Shown here: in pieces, positions 25,667 through 34,997 of the stretch | Position numbering within the stretch: the stretch's first letter is position 1 | How the letters are laid out: every line of letters starts with the position of its first letter | Origin: Gammaproteobacteria bacterium | Lineage (GTDB): Bacteria; Pseudomonadota; Gammaproteobacteria; DSM-16500 | Direction of reading: 5' to 3' | DNA: 47,848 bases | Assembly (NCBI GenBank): GCA_021324335.1 | Contig: JAJPJH010000076.1 | Span: forward strand, 1-47,848 | Translations under genes and position numbers: made by a program | The notes under the pieces: model-generated | What the model was told of the DNA's origin: nothing | The model's input: the letters and a program-made list of their open reading frames with translations, nothing else | The model's database searches: none

Positions 25667-28264
25667 ATGTTTGGGCAGCAAGAAGAAAATAATACAAAGA
25701 AATCCGATCCAATTGCTAAAGAAGAATTTATAGTGGCAGGATTAAATTTAGCGCAAATGGAAGAGTTTATTACGAAAGGTTTTCCAGGGGTCGAAACTGT
25801 TAGAAAGAAAGATGTCATTATTACAGTGGGAATGACAGGGGCAGGAAAAAGTACGACGATAGCCTATCTAACTGGGGCTCACGTGGTGGAAGAGCACAAT
25901 CTATCACGGCCTTCTCAACCCTATGCTGTGGTTTCTCTCCGATCAGGAGAAAAACCAAGTGATTACCCAACGATTAGTAAGAAAATGAAATCTGAAACTT
26001 CTTTTCCACAAGTTTATATTGATAAAAACAGTAAACAGGCTTATTGCGATTGTCCGGGATTTGAAGATACGGGAACGGATGAACGAAGAGTAGGGGTTGC
26101 TATTCTGACCCGGCTTGCTATTGAGATGGCTGCTTCTATTAAATTCATGGTGGTGATTAATAGTGATTCACTGGGCCAGCGTGGAATAGGGATGCGGGAT
26201 TTATGCAAAACATTATCCTTGTTTTTAAAAAAAATTGATAAAACGGTGGAAGGATCAATCGTATTTGTTATTACCTGCGCAGCGGGGGCGGACAAACAAG
26301 CTATTTTGAAGGACATCAAAGGAATTATTATAAATGAAGAAACTAAGTTGGAAAAGTTAAATAATAAGATTGAAAATCTGGAGAAAAGAACAAAAGAAAT
26401 GGAGGCTATTCAGATTCCCGATTTCCTCAAGAAGCAATTCAAGGAAGAGAAGGAGGAAGTACTTGAACAAATTGATCTCGTTTCTCAAGAATTACGTATA
26501 CTGAAAATAATAGATTCCTATTCTGATAACGTCATGATTATTGACGTGTTCGATAAAGGGCAAAGTAAAAAATTAATTGAAACTCAAATAGCATCATTAA
26601 AACCTATCAAGAAGTCCAAATTACAATTTGGTGAAACTGAGCCAAAGCAAGTAAAATTTAATGAAATCCTTTTCACTGCTGCTAGTCGGGGTACCTATCT
26701 AATCAGAAGAGCGCTTGCTCTGCCTTTGGAAATAGCAAGCAATCAGGAACAAATTACGGATGCAGAGATAAAAATAAAAGATTATGAAAATTACATAAAG
26801 TGCCTGGAGAAAGGGAATGTTCAAGATGAAGAGAAAAATATCCGAGAAATAAACGATAAAAAACGAGCTGAATATCAAGAAAAAGTTAAGCGGTGTTCTG
26901 ATATTGTCGATGCAGAACAAGCCGTGTTAGATGAAAAAGTAAAAGAATTTAATGAATGTAATTCTAATGAGCGTGTTAAATATATGGAGTATCCTATTGA
27001 GGATAAGCGAATATTTTCGGGACGTTTAGGAAGATTTTTAGGGATTTGTACAAGAGAGAGATTTGTTTATGATGGTATCCCCTATATTGAAGTGCGAGTA
27101 ACGGAAAACCATAGAGAGGATGAAGTAAAGTATGAGAGAGACGATAAGGAAAATGGTAAATGTGTGATCTATTATAAATCAAGGCCAGGCGAAGATGGTA
27201 AGGCTAAAATTACGGTAGAAGTGGCTAAGAAAGATCTCCCGCGCTGTAAAAACAAAAGAGAACTATTGGATAAAGAAATAAAAGATTTACAAAATAAGCT
27301 CAATGGATTAAGGAAAAACTTGCAAGAAGCTCAAAATGAATATAAATCTCATGAAGTGCCCTATACGGCTTATTTAAAAGAAGGCGAAGATAAAGAGAAA
27401 AATATTAAAGAATGTCTGGAGGAGTTTGGAATTAGTCAAGCTCAACAATTAGTAAGGAAGAAAGAGCTCGAACAGGCAAATCAGGCTTTAGAGGCAGAAC
27501 TAAAAGAGATACGGGCAGCTATTGAAGCAGATAAACCTTTATACGATATTATCAATAAAATTGCATCGCTGAAACCAGAAGGTCCTGAATTTTCTCTGTT
27601 AACTGAATTTAGTGAGGAGCTTGCTCGTTTGGAAGGACCGCGAGAAGTGAAAATTGTCGAGGAAAATTCTGATCCTTACCGTTGTCCTATTGGTAAGAAT
27701 ATTATGGAGAAACCGGTCATAACAAAATGCGGTGATACTTTCGATAAAAAGAATCTCCTTCAGTTTATCGCGACGCAAGAAGCATCGAATAAACCTGTTA
27801 TTTGTCCTTGTTGTAATAATGAAATAAAAGACCGCAGTTTTTCACCAAATTTGAATCTTGAAAAATTAATAAAGGCGAATCAAAATTCAAAGAATAAGCA
27901 TTCTTCATTCTTACCCAAAATTTCAATATTTTCCAGTAATAGAGATAATAATAATGATGGAATTGAATCATTAGAAAGCCCCGAAGCGTTAGCGGCAGCA
28001 AAGCTTAATTATGAAAAACTCATAGATCGATATGAAAATGAGATAGCTATTTTGGAGAGAGATATAAAAGACCATAAAAATATCGTATCCGCACGTGAAC
28101 GGGAAGTAAAAGAGCTGCAAAGTATTAAACTAACATTTGAGAAAGAATTAAAGCAGGCAAAAGGACGGCTTATTAAAATTTTAGAAAAACTTGCAGAGTG
28201 TAATGGAGAAAATTCCGCCATAAACGCCGCTGAAATGTATGCGATGATGCCACCACCTTGTTAA
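25667..28264 (+). CDS. P-loop GTPase-like, coiled-coil and U-box (E3 ubiquitin ligase-type) protein
   Basis: An 865-residue protein from the ATG at 25667 (GGGAG seven bases upstream). Residues ~50-230 are a P-loop domain: Walker A GMTGAGKST, a switch-like DCPGFEDTGTDERR (about 126) similar to AIG1/septin-type GTPases; no clear NKxD. Long coiled coils (about 225-280, 370-445, 530-640) flank a beta-rich segment near 450-530. Residues ~668-745 are a U-box: DPYRCPIGKNIMEKPV, TKCGDTFDKKNLLQFI, ICPCCNNEIKDRSFSPN and a closing LEKLIKANQ. The end (775-850) is coiled coil. U-boxes recruit ubiquitin E2 enzymes, absent from bacteria, so the target should be in a eukaryotic host. No signal peptide; secretion would be by a type IV system. 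Confidence 0.85.
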   Translation: MFGQQEENNTKKSDPIAKEEFIVAGLNLAQMEEFITKGFPGVETVRKKDVIITVGMTGAGKSTTIAYLTGAHVVEEHNLSRPSQPYAVVSLRSGEKPSDYPTISKKMKSETSFPQVYIDKNSKQAYCDCPGFEDTGTDERRVGVAILTRLAIEMAASIKFMVVINSDSLGQRGIGMRDLCKTLSLFLKKIDKTVEGSIVFVITCAAGADKQAILKDIKGIIINEETKLEKLNNKIENLEKRTKEMEAIQIPDFLKKQFKEEKEEVLEQIDLVSQELRILKIIDSYSDNVMIIDVFDKGQSKKLIETQIASLKPIKKSKLQFGETEPKQVKFNEILFTAASRGTYLIRRALALPLEIASNQEQITDAEIKIKDYENYIKCLEKGNVQDEEKNIREINDKKRAEYQEKVKRCSDIVDAEQAVLDEKVKEFNECNSNERVKYMEYPIEDKRIFSGRLGRFLGICTRERFVYDGIPYIEVRVTENHREDEVKYERDDKENGKCVIYYKSRPGEDGKAKITVEVAKKDLPRCKNKRELLDKEIKDLQNKLNGLRKNLQEAQNEYKSHEVPYTAYLKEGEDKEKNIKECLEEFGISQAQQLVRKKELEQANQALEAELKEIRAAIEADKPLYDIINKIASLKPEGPEFSLLTEFSEELARLEGPREVKIVEENSDPYRCPIGKNIMEKPVITKCGDTFDKKNLLQFIATQEASNKPVICPCCNNEIKDRSFSPNLNLEKLIKANQNSKNKHSSFLPKISIFSSNRDNNNDGIESLESPEALAAAKLNYEKLIDRYENEIAILERDIKDHKNIVSAREREVKELQSIKLTFEKELKQAKGRLIKILEKLAECNGENSAINAAEMYAMMPPPC

Positions 28265-28280
28265 TCTAAAGGTTCGGATG

Positions 28281-28316
28281 AATTCAGGCGTGCAGCGATA
28301 GCCACGCCTGAATTTT
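28281..28316 (+). terminator. terminator of the U-box gene, built into the 3' end of cca
   Basis: Perfect 12-bp stem 28281-28292/28303-28314 with a 10-base loop and four T's on the plus strand. It starts 16 bp after the U-box gene stop, and most of it is coding sequence for the last codons of the convergent cca gene. Confidence 0.75.
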
Positions 28317-29390
28317 CTCCAGGCGTTTCTTTTTAATTTTTTCGGCAAGTGCTTGATTCTCTAATCCCTCCGAAATTAATTGGTGGATATCAATCGATTT
28401 GGCGGCGGTTGCAGTTGACATTAACCAGCTTGAATCCCACTTTGTGTTTTGTGATAACGCAATCGCTTCACATGCTTGAAGAAAATGTTTAAATCGTGCT
28501 TCTCGGCGAAAAATATCGAGCGCATTAAACAATCGTAATAATTCTTCCGCTGTTAATTTTTTCCCTTGCAAAGCCTTTTCATGATACAAAGCCGTTAACA
28601 TTGCTAATTCTCGATAAGCATTCGGTACCCGATAGCGGTTGCAGAGCGCTACTATTTCTTCTTTCGGTAAAGTATGTAACAAGGCAGCAAAGCGAACCAC
28701 TGTGTCAGAAGTGAGCTGCGTAGCAGCCATTAATGCTTTCATATTGAGACTATCAATCGCCAGGTGTGGAAATAAAATTGTTAGCGCATGGCATTGATCC
28801 AGTACAATGAAAAATTGTTCTGGATTTCTCTCCCCCAACGCCCGTTCTAATTCTTTCCATACCCGTTCTGCTACCAGCGCATCGACTTCTCCTACTGCCA
28901 CCATCTTCTGCATCAATGCAACCGTCTCAGGCGCAAGCTGAAATCCCAAATGCGCATATCGCGCCAAAAACCGCCCTATCCGCAAAATCCGCACCGGATC
29001 TTCCGCAAATGCCGGCGAAACATGACGCAAAATCTTATTCTCCAAATCCTCCTTCCCATGATACGGATCAATCAATTCTCCCTCCGGCGTCTCCGCCATT
29101 GCATTAATAGTCAAATCCCGACGGCGCAAGTCATCTTCCAGCGTGACCTCAGGGGACGTATCAAATGTAAACCCTTGATAGCCAGGTTTTACTTTGCGCT
29201 CCATGCGAGCTAAGGCATACTCTTCGCTAGTTTGAGGGTGTAAGAAGACCGGAAATTCTTTGCCAACTTGCTTATAACCCAACTTCAACATATCGTTAGG
29301 TGTGGCGCCGACGACGACCCAATCGCGCTCCTTGATAGGTAAGCCGAGTAACTGATCGCGTACTGCACCACCGACTAAATAAATTTTCAT
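28284..29390 (-). CDS. cca: CCA tRNA nucleotidyltransferase, HD domain degenerate
   Basis: A 368-residue enzyme adding or repairing the CCA tail of tRNAs. It has LVGGAVRDQLLGLP, the metal-binding ERDWVVVGAT (E. coli has DRD at this point), RRDLTINAMA, DPYHGKEDLENKILRHV and EDPVRILRIGRFLARY. I use the ATG at 29390, since MKIYLVGG is the family start; the 29432 extension would overlap rsgA. The E. coli protein has 412 residues with an HD phosphohydrolase domain; here the WHPEGDVWTHT and CHDLGKG motifs are gone (only RFAALLHTL remains), so the 2',3'-cyclic phosphodiesterase activity should be missing. Confidence 0.93.
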   Translation of the reverse strand: MKIYLVGGAVRDQLLGLPIKERDWVVVGATPNDMLKLGYKQVGKEFPVFLHPQTSEEYALARMERKVKPGYQGFTFDTSPEVTLEDDLRRRDLTINAMAETPEGELIDPYHGKEDLENKILRHVSPAFAEDPVRILRIGRFLARYAHLGFQLAPETVALMQKMVAVGEVDALVAERVWKELERALGERNPEQFFIVLDQCHALTILFPHLAIDSLNMKALMAATQLTSDTVVRFAALLHTLPKEEIVALCNRYRVPNAYRELAMLTALYHEKALQGKKLTAEELLRLFNALDIFRREARFKHFLQACEAIALSQNTKWDSSWLMSTATAAKSIDIHQLISEGLENQALAEKIKKKRLEKIQAWLSLHA

Positions 29391-29401
29391 GAAAGAGTAC
29401 C

Positions 29402-30334
29402 ATGCAAAAAGTGAACGAAAATAACCAAGCAAGCATCCGATCAGGGCTTGTTATTTCCTATTTTGGAAATAGTGTGGCAGTTGAAGCCGAGGATGGGCAA
29501 GTGTTTCAATGCCATTTACGCCGCAATCAAGAACTCCCTGTCGTGGGCGATACTGTACACTGGCAGCTAGAAACGGGGAATACCGGCACTATTACCGCCA
29601 TCACTCCTCGCCGCTCGTTGTTAAGCCGGGGGGATGGCCGTGGCCGCGCTAAGCCTATTGCAGCCAATCTCGATATTATGATGATTGTGATGGCCCCGCC
29701 GCCTATTTTTTCCGAATATTTGGTGGATAGGTATTTAGTAGCAGCGGAATTGTTGCGCATGCAGCCTATGATTGTGATGAATAAATCAGACTTGCTAACA
29801 GAAGCTACCCGGCCAGCAGCTGAAAAATGCTTAGAAGCTTACCGGCATATTCCCTATCCCGTGGTGCTGTCTAGTATTTATCTGAAAGAAGGCTTACGAG
29901 CCTTAGCAGAGCAGTTGCAAGGTAAAACTTCAGTATTAATTGGGCCATCAGGAGTCGGTAAATCCTCGATCATTGCCATGCTAACCGAAGGGGAGTCAAT
30001 ACGGATTGGGGATGTTAGCAGTAAAGGCGCTGGTAAGCATACCACAACGGCAACCCGATTATATCATCTGCCGCAAGGTGGAAATTTAATTGATTCGCCG
30101 GGGGTACGCGAGTTTAATTTATGGCGAATCAGCCCACAGGAAGTTTTGCGCGGCTTTCGCGAGTTTGAGCCATTTTTAAGTGGCTGTAAGTTTCGGGATT
30201 GTCGGCACGTGGCTGAGCCAGATTGTGCCGTGCGGATGGCTATTGATCATGGTAAGATCAGCCCCCAACGCTATGCGAGTTACCAAGAGCTGATGAAAGA
30301 AGCCAATGAAAACAACCAAGACTATTCCCGCTAA
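29402..30334 (+). CDS. rsgA: ribosome small-subunit-dependent GTPase A
   Basis: A 310-residue circularly permuted GTPase. OB-fold at the N-terminus (SGLVISYFGNSVAVEAEDG), then motifs in permuted order: NKSDLL (G4), GPSGVGKSSII (G1) and DSPGVREF (G3), with a C-terminal zinc site in the CKFRDCRHVAEPDC segment. It acts as a late 30S assembly checkpoint. It is divergent from cca (11 bp between start codons) and overlaps trmB, with which it forms an operon. Confidence 0.95.
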   Translation: MQKVNENNQASIRSGLVISYFGNSVAVEAEDGQVFQCHLRRNQELPVVGDTVHWQLETGNTGTITAITPRRSLLSRGDGRGRAKPIAANLDIMMIVMAPPPIFSEYLVDRYLVAAELLRMQPMIVMNKSDLLTEATRPAAEKCLEAYRHIPYPVVLSSIYLKEGLRALAEQLQGKTSVLIGPSGVGKSSIIAMLTEGESIRIGDVSSKGAGKHTTTATRLYHLPQGGNLIDSPGVREFNLWRISPQEVLRGFREFEPFLSGCKFRDCRHVAEPDCAVRMAIDHGKISPQRYASYQELMKEANENNQDYSR

Positions 30335-31040
30335 CGTGCCGCCAGCGTATCTGAGACGCGTACGCAGTTTTGTCTGTCGCAACAGTCGGTTTACTACCGC
30401 CCAGGAGCGGGCACATGTCGAGATGTGGCCACAATTTGGATTATCCCTTCAAGATGGAGTGCTGGATTTCCAAAAGCAATTTGGGCGAGAAGCCCCTCGA
30501 TTGTTAGAAATTGGTTTTGGCGGTGGCCAATCCCTGCTGGCGATTGCCAAGCAGCAACCTGATAAAGACTTTATCGGCATTGAAACGCACAAGCCTGGCA
30601 TCGGTGCGCTGCTGTTAGGGATGAAACAGCAGAATGTCACCAACATTCGCCTGTATGAAGCGGATGCCATTGAAGTATTAGCGCAATGTATTCCAGACGC
30701 CAGTATCGATAGCGTACAGCTCTTTTTTCCTGACCCTTGGCAAAAGCGCCGTCACCATGCCCGTCGATTAATTCAACCGACATTTATTGCTCAAGTCATT
30801 ACCAAATTAAAGCCGGGTGGCACCTTGCATTTAGCGACAGATTGGGAAGATTATGCGATTCACATGATGCGCGTGCTATCCCAAGAAAATCGCTTAATTA
30901 ATTTAGCAGGATCAGCACAATTTGCAGCACGTTCACCGTATCGTCCAGTGGTAACAAAATTTGAACGCCGAGCAGAACGTGAAGGGCGGGCTGTATGGGA
31001 ATTACAGTTTGCGCTAGACAAGAAGAACTTGCTCCCTTAA
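30306..31040 (+). CDS. trmB: tRNA (guanine-N7-)-methyltransferase TrmB
   Basis: A 244-residue SAM enzyme forming m7G46 in tRNA. Motifs: LLEIGFGGGQSLLAIAKQQP (SAM loop), FIGIETHKPGIGALL, LFFPDPWQKRRHHARRL with the catalytic-region residues, GGTLHLATDWEDYAIHM and the end TKFERRAEREGR. The ATG at 30306 overlaps rsgA by 29 bp and follows GAAAGAAG, so translation is probably linked to rsgA. Confidence 0.95.
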   Translation: MKTTKTIPANVPPAYLRRVRSFVCRNSRFTTAQERAHVEMWPQFGLSLQDGVLDFQKQFGREAPRLLEIGFGGGQSLLAIAKQQPDKDFIGIETHKPGIGALLLGMKQQNVTNIRLYEADAIEVLAQCIPDASIDSVQLFFPDPWQKRRHHARRLIQPTFIAQVITKLKPGGTLHLATDWEDYAIHMMRVLSQENRLINLAGSAQFAARSPYRPVVTKFERRAEREGRAVWELQFALDKKNLLP

Positions 31041-31075
31041 GCTGATACGCACCAACTAGCTTTGGGGATATAAGA

Positions 31076-31819
31076 ATGACAAAAAAAATACTGAAATCGT
31101 TTGCAACAACATTGGCTTTAAGTGGTGTTGCATTGAATGCGTATGCAGTGGCACCGGGGTTTTATATTGGCGTGATGGGTGGCCCTGTCACGAATAGTGC
31201 TAAACAATCAACCGTTCAAGCTCCGACGACAGATTCTGATACGGATACCAATGGTAACGAAATAGACAATGATACCTCCACTCAATCCGTTACCTTTAAA
31301 CCAAAGAAAAACCAGTTTGGTGCGCGTGTGTTTATGGGGTATAAGGTGAATCCTTACGCCGCTTTTGAGATGGGGGGTAGTTATTATTCAACGGTTCGAT
31401 ATGAAACAACCAGTGGTCAAAATACCTGCGGTACCCCCGAAATTACGATCGGCACAATCGATTTATTGGCTAAGGGTTCTATTCCGTTAGGTTCATCCTT
31501 TGAGGTGTACGGGAAAGCGGGTGTAGCGGGTGTCTATGAACATATATCGGGTGCATTGGAAAGTGCAATAGAGGTAACAACGACTACCAATGGTGTCACC
31601 ACAACTTCTACTCAATGCGCCAAATCTACCCAGACGACCGAAGGACGGGGGACAGCAAGCATAGGGGTGAGCTATGATCTTTCTCAAAACGTCGTCGCTG
31701 ATATTTCCTATAATCGTCTGATGGCAGGTGGGCAGGTGGGCAATTTAACCATGTATGCCCTCGGTATTTCCTATCACTTCGTCGACAAATACTGTGGGCA
31801 GTTCTTGTGTGATGATTAG
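31076..31819 (+). CDS. outer-membrane beta-barrel protein
   Basis: A 247-residue protein with a signal peptide (TKKILKSF start, hydrophobic run, cut after AYA at about residue 25) and the look of an 8-stranded OmpA/Opacity-type barrel: GFYIGVMGGP first strand, QFGARVFMGYKVNPYAAFEMGGSYY, alternating hydrophobic strands, and ALGISYHF as the end strand, although 10 polar residues (VDKYCGQFLCDD) follow the usual terminal Phe. The first outer loop is rich in Thr, Asp and Asn, which suggests surface exposure. Two cysteine pairs are present. Function unknown; a porin-like or adhesion role is possible. Confidence 0.82.
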   Translation: MTKKILKSFATTLALSGVALNAYAVAPGFYIGVMGGPVTNSAKQSTVQAPTTDSDTDTNGNEIDNDTSTQSVTFKPKKNQFGARVFMGYKVNPYAAFEMGGSYYSTVRYETTSGQNTCGTPEITIGTIDLLAKGSIPLGSSFEVYGKAGVAGVYEHISGALESAIEVTTTTNGVTTTSTQCAKSTQTTEGRGTASIGVSYDLSQNVVADISYNRLMAGGQVGNLTMYALGISYHFVDKYCGQFLCDD

Positions 31820-31843
31820 GGCTTTTTCCAATTTATTTCTAAG

Positions 31844-32998
31844 TTAACTTAATAGAAATATACTGACTAAATCATTTAAAAATCGTTTTCCTCTCTCTGA
31901 TGGAAGGAAATAGTGTTCGTCCTTCACTAATAGCCCACGTGTCTTAGCTTGATTAAGCATTTGCTCAATCCGTTGCAGAGATAAGCCTGTTCGTTGCGTA
32001 AATAAGGTGGCGGGGATGCCTTGAGAGAGTCGTAATCCATTTAACATAAATTCAAAAATCAAATCGTCTTCTGATAATGTTTTTAACGGAAGAAGTCGCC
32101 TTTTCTCTGGATTTAAGTAAGCATTAGGATGTTTGACCTGAGCAAATCTTACTACTTCACCCGTTTTTTCATTCGTCAATTTGCTGTGTGCCCCCGCCCC
32201 AATTCCCAGATAATCTCCAAACTCCCAATAATTACGATTATGCACACAATTTTTTCCTGCCAACGAATAAGCTGATACTTCATATTGCTCGAAACCCGCC
32301 TGCTGAAGCAGTGTCTGTCCTGCTTGCTGCATCTGCCAAATCGTTTCATCCATAGGTAAAGGAGGAGGCTGATGATGAAAGAGTGTATTCGGTTCAATTG
32401 TTAGCTGATACCAAGAAAGGTGGGTAGGCTGAAAGGAAAGGGCTAATTTCACATCCTCCAAGGCATCATCAATCGATTGATGAGGTAAACCATACATGAG
32501 ATCTAGGTTGAAGTTCGTAAAACCAGCTTCTTTCGCGATTGAAATAGCTCGGATGGCCTGATCATGGTCATGAATACGACCGAGGGTTTTAAGCTTATCA
32601 TTCTGCAAACTTTGGATACCCAAGGAAAGGCGGTTGATGCCAGCTTCACGAAAACCCTGAAACCGCGCTTGTTCTATCGTGCCAGGATTCGCTTCCAACG
32701 TGATTTCTATCGATGGGTTTAATGGCATACGCTGCGAAATACCCCTCAGAATTTGCTCGATCGCATTAGCCGAGAACAAGCTGGGGGTGCCACCGCCAAA
32801 GAAAATGCTGATGAAAGAACGGTGCTGGATGCGCGGTAAATGGTGATCTAATTCATCTAACAAGGCTTCGACATACGCTGCCTCCGGCAAGCCGTGCTTC
32901 ATTTCATGCGAATTAAAATCGCAATAGGGGCACTTACGTACACACCATGGGATATGGACATAGAGGCTGAGCGGCAGGGTTTCAGTAAAAATTGGCAT
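31844..32998 (-). CDS. hemW: radical SAM heme chaperone HemW
   Basis: A 384-residue radical SAM protein. The cluster motif C-x3-C-x2-C is in HIPWCVRKCPYCDFNSHE, with the HemW-type extra Phe/Asn residues, then FFGGGTPSL, EANPGTIEQ, RLSLGIQSL, DLMYGLPHQ and the C-terminal HemN-like domain. The oxygen-independent coproporphyrinogen oxidase HemN has a longer N-terminus and a different motif context, so HemW, a heme-binding and transfer protein, is the better call. Convergent with the outer-membrane gene. Confidence 0.92.
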   Translation of the reverse strand: MPIFTETLPLSLYVHIPWCVRKCPYCDFNSHEMKHGLPEAAYVEALLDELDHHLPRIQHRSFISIFFGGGTPSLFSANAIEQILRGISQRMPLNPSIEITLEANPGTIEQARFQGFREAGINRLSLGIQSLQNDKLKTLGRIHDHDQAIRAISIAKEAGFTNFNLDLMYGLPHQSIDDALEDVKLALSFQPTHLSWYQLTIEPNTLFHHQPPPLPMDETIWQMQQAGQTLLQQAGFEQYEVSAYSLAGKNCVHNRNYWEFGDYLGIGAGAHSKLTNEKTGEVVRFAQVKHPNAYLNPEKRRLLPLKTLSEDDLIFEFMLNGLRLSQGIPATLFTQRTGLSLQRIEQMLNQAKTRGLLVKDEHYFLPSERGKRFLNDLVSIFLLS

Positions 32999-33051
32999 AG
33001 ACAGCGTTCAATGGTTAGAATAGCCAGCAATTATAGCATTAGGAGCGCACC

Positions 33052-34053
33052 ATGACGAAACGTGTAAAAGTGGCTGTGACAGGCGCAGCCGGGCAAATTG
33101 GGTATGCATTGATTTTTCGTATCGCATCCGGGCAAATGTTAGGGCAGGATACAGAGCTTGAATTGAATCTATTGGAGCGGGAAGAAGTATTGCCAGCATT
33201 AAAAGGCATTGAGATGGAATTACAAGATTGTGCTTTCCCCCTCTTAAAGAAGGTCACTATTACCTCCGATGTCAATGCGGCGATGAAAGAGGTGAACTGG
33301 GCCATTTTGGTAGGTTCTGTGCCGCGTAAGGAAGGGATGGAACGATCTGATTTATTGAATATCAACGGTAAAATTTTTACTACCCAAGGTCGAGCAATTA
33401 ACGATCATGCTGCTAGTGATGTGCGGGTTTTCGTTGTCGGCAATCCCTGTAATACCAATTGCTTAATCGCTATGAACAATGCTCCCGATGTACCACGCGA
33501 TCGTTTCTATGCCATGACCATGCTCGATGAATTACGTGCACGCAGTCAGTTGGCTATCAAAGCAGAGGTAGATGTTTCAACTGTTAGTCAAATGGTGATT
33601 TGGGGCAATCATTCGACTACTCAATATCCTGATTTTTATCACGCCGAAATTAATGGTAAGCCTGCTACGGATGTCATTACGGATATTAATTGGCTACAAA
33701 ATGATTTTATTCCCTTGATCCAAACCCGCGGTGCAGCCGTTATTAAAGCACGCGGCGCTTCTTCTGCTGCCTCTGCTGCTAATGCTGCTCTGATGTCTGT
33801 CTATCATCTCACCCATGATACGGTGCCAGGCGAAGCTTTCTCCGTAGCGCGTTGTTCGCAAGGAGAATATGGCATAGACGAAGGTTTGATTTTCTCCTTC
33901 CCCTGTCGAACCGAAGGTGGCAAGTTGAAAGTGATTACTGATTGGACAAATAATGAGTTTGCCCAGCAAAAAATCAAGATTACCCTGGATGAATTACGCA
34001 AAGAACGCGACCTTGTCAAAGAACTAGGCCTCATCCCTCAAACGGTCACTTAG
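33052..34053 (+). CDS. mdh: malate dehydrogenase
   Basis: A 333-residue NAD-dependent enzyme of the citric acid cycle, of the cytosolic-type family (like MDH of Chlamydia, Coxiella and many bacteria). Motifs: [58 protein letters not shown] (substrate-binding Arg and Asp), [12 protein letters not shown] with the catalytic His. AGGAG lies 7 bases before the ATG. Single gene, with its own start region of 53 bp divergent from hemW. Confidence 0.96.
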   Translation: MTKRVKVAVTGAAGQIGYALIFRIASGQMLGQDTELELNLLEREEVLPALKGIEMELQDCAFPLLKKVTITSDVNAAMKEVNWAILVGSVPRKEGMERSDLLNINGKIFTTQGRAINDHAASDVRVFVVGNPCNTNCLIAMNNAPDVPRDRFYAMTMLDELRARSQLAIKAEVDVSTVSQMVIWGNHSTTQYPDFYHAEINGKPATDVITDINWLQNDFIPLIQTRGAAVIKARGASSAASAANAALMSVYHLTHDTVPGEAFSVARCSQGEYGIDEGLIFSFPCRTEGGKLKVITDWTNNEFAQQKIKITLDELRKERDLVKELGLIPQTVT

Positions 34054-34066
34054 TCCTCCTATAGCA

Positions 34067-34092
34067 CCCCCTCTCCTGCAAGCGGGAGGGGG
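34067..34092 (+). repeat. GC-rich palindrome between convergent mdh and ZIP genes
   Basis: CCCCCTC (34067-34073) pairs with GAGGGGG (34086-34092) with two more inner C:G pairs and a GCAAGC loop. There is no T run. Its GC content is far above the surroundings, and the shape resembles short dispersed palindromes that many gammaproteobacteria keep between convergent genes; only one copy is seen here. Confidence 0.5.
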
Positions 34093-34107
34093 CAACGGTG
34101 GGCCCTT

Positions 34108-34896
34108 TCAACTCCAAACCGCAATCACCCCCATCATCACCAACCCTAACACCAACCACCCAAACTCTCCCCCTGTCCGCTTTTCTTCCGCATGATGATG
34201 AAATCGAATATGATGCAAGGTCGAAATATACAAAAACGTCCCCGCTGCAAACGCATCAAACCCCGCCGCTGCCAGCTTTCCATTATTTCCCCCAAGTGCC
34301 AGCAAATTAACTACTGTCCCCAAACTAATCCCCAACGGCGTCATTAAAGCAAAGAAAATCACCATTCTCATAATCCGCCGTACCGCCAGTTGATGTCGTA
34401 ATAATAAGACGGATAAAGCAAAACTTTCCGACCCCTTATGCGCGATAATTGCAATAAAAATCATCATGGCTTCCGAAAATGTTTCTCCCATCCCTAATGC
34501 TGTCCCTTCAATCAGGGCATGAATCACCAGAATCAGGGTAACAATGTAAGGAATCGAATGCCTCGGGCGAACATGAGTATAAAGAGTAGAAAGCTGCTCC
34601 AACCCTAACATGAATAAAAACGCGCCAGCACATACGGCTTCGGGGAGCGGATAAGTGGCAGTAGGATAAACTTCCCCCATCATCCGTATCGCATCAGGCA
34701 GCATGTGGAAAAAAGCAGCACCCAAAAAAATTCCACTCGCCAACGCTTCTCCTAACACAAACGAGCCGGTATGCGATAGCAATGGCTTTTTTTTCAATGG
34801 ATAGCTGGCGGTGAGGAGGCTAATGCAAAAAATAAACCCTGCCGCAATAGCTTTATAAATAATCAATGTCACGTAGAGGGCCCTATCTGTTCTCAT
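34108..34896 (-). CDS. ZIP-family metal transporter
   Basis: A 262-residue inner-membrane protein with about eight hydrophobic helices. The ZIP metal-binding helices are present: HALIEGTALGMGE (helix IV, H-x-x-x-E) and IAHKGSESFALSV (helix V, H-x3-E). A His-rich cytoplasmic stretch (HHIRFHHHAEEK) lies near residue 230. It probably imports Zn or other divalent cations. The ATG at 34896 lies inside the region upstream of the next gene; a GTG eight codons in, with AGGG ahead of it, is an alternative start. Confidence 0.88.
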   Translation of the reverse strand: MRTDRALYVTLIIYKAIAAGFIFCISLLTASYPLKKKPLLSHTGSFVLGEALASGIFLGAAFFHMLPDAIRMMGEVYPTATYPLPEAVCAGAFLFMLGLEQLSTLYTHVRPRHSIPYIVTLILVIHALIEGTALGMGETFSEAMMIFIAIIAHKGSESFALSVLLLRHQLAVRRIMRMVIFFALMTPLGISLGTVVNLLALGGNNGKLAAAGFDAFAAGTFLYISTLHHIRFHHHAEEKRTGGEFGWLVLGLVMMGVIAVWS

Positions 34897-34997
34897 TTTT
34901 TAGAGCGCTCATCCTAAACGGAATTAGGAAAGTTGGCTATAGCATTTCAGAAAACAGCTTTAATAACAGCTTGATTTATGTTACTACTATTTTCATT

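Noticed and set aside
31834..31860. AT-rich hairpin (TATTTCT / AGAAATA) between the barrel-protein gene and hemW
   Set aside because: Only a 7-bp AT stem without a T run, and it overlaps the hemW 3' end; too weak to call a terminator.
33694..33969. 91-codon minus-strand frame inside mdh
   Set aside because: Antisense shadow of a conserved housekeeping gene.
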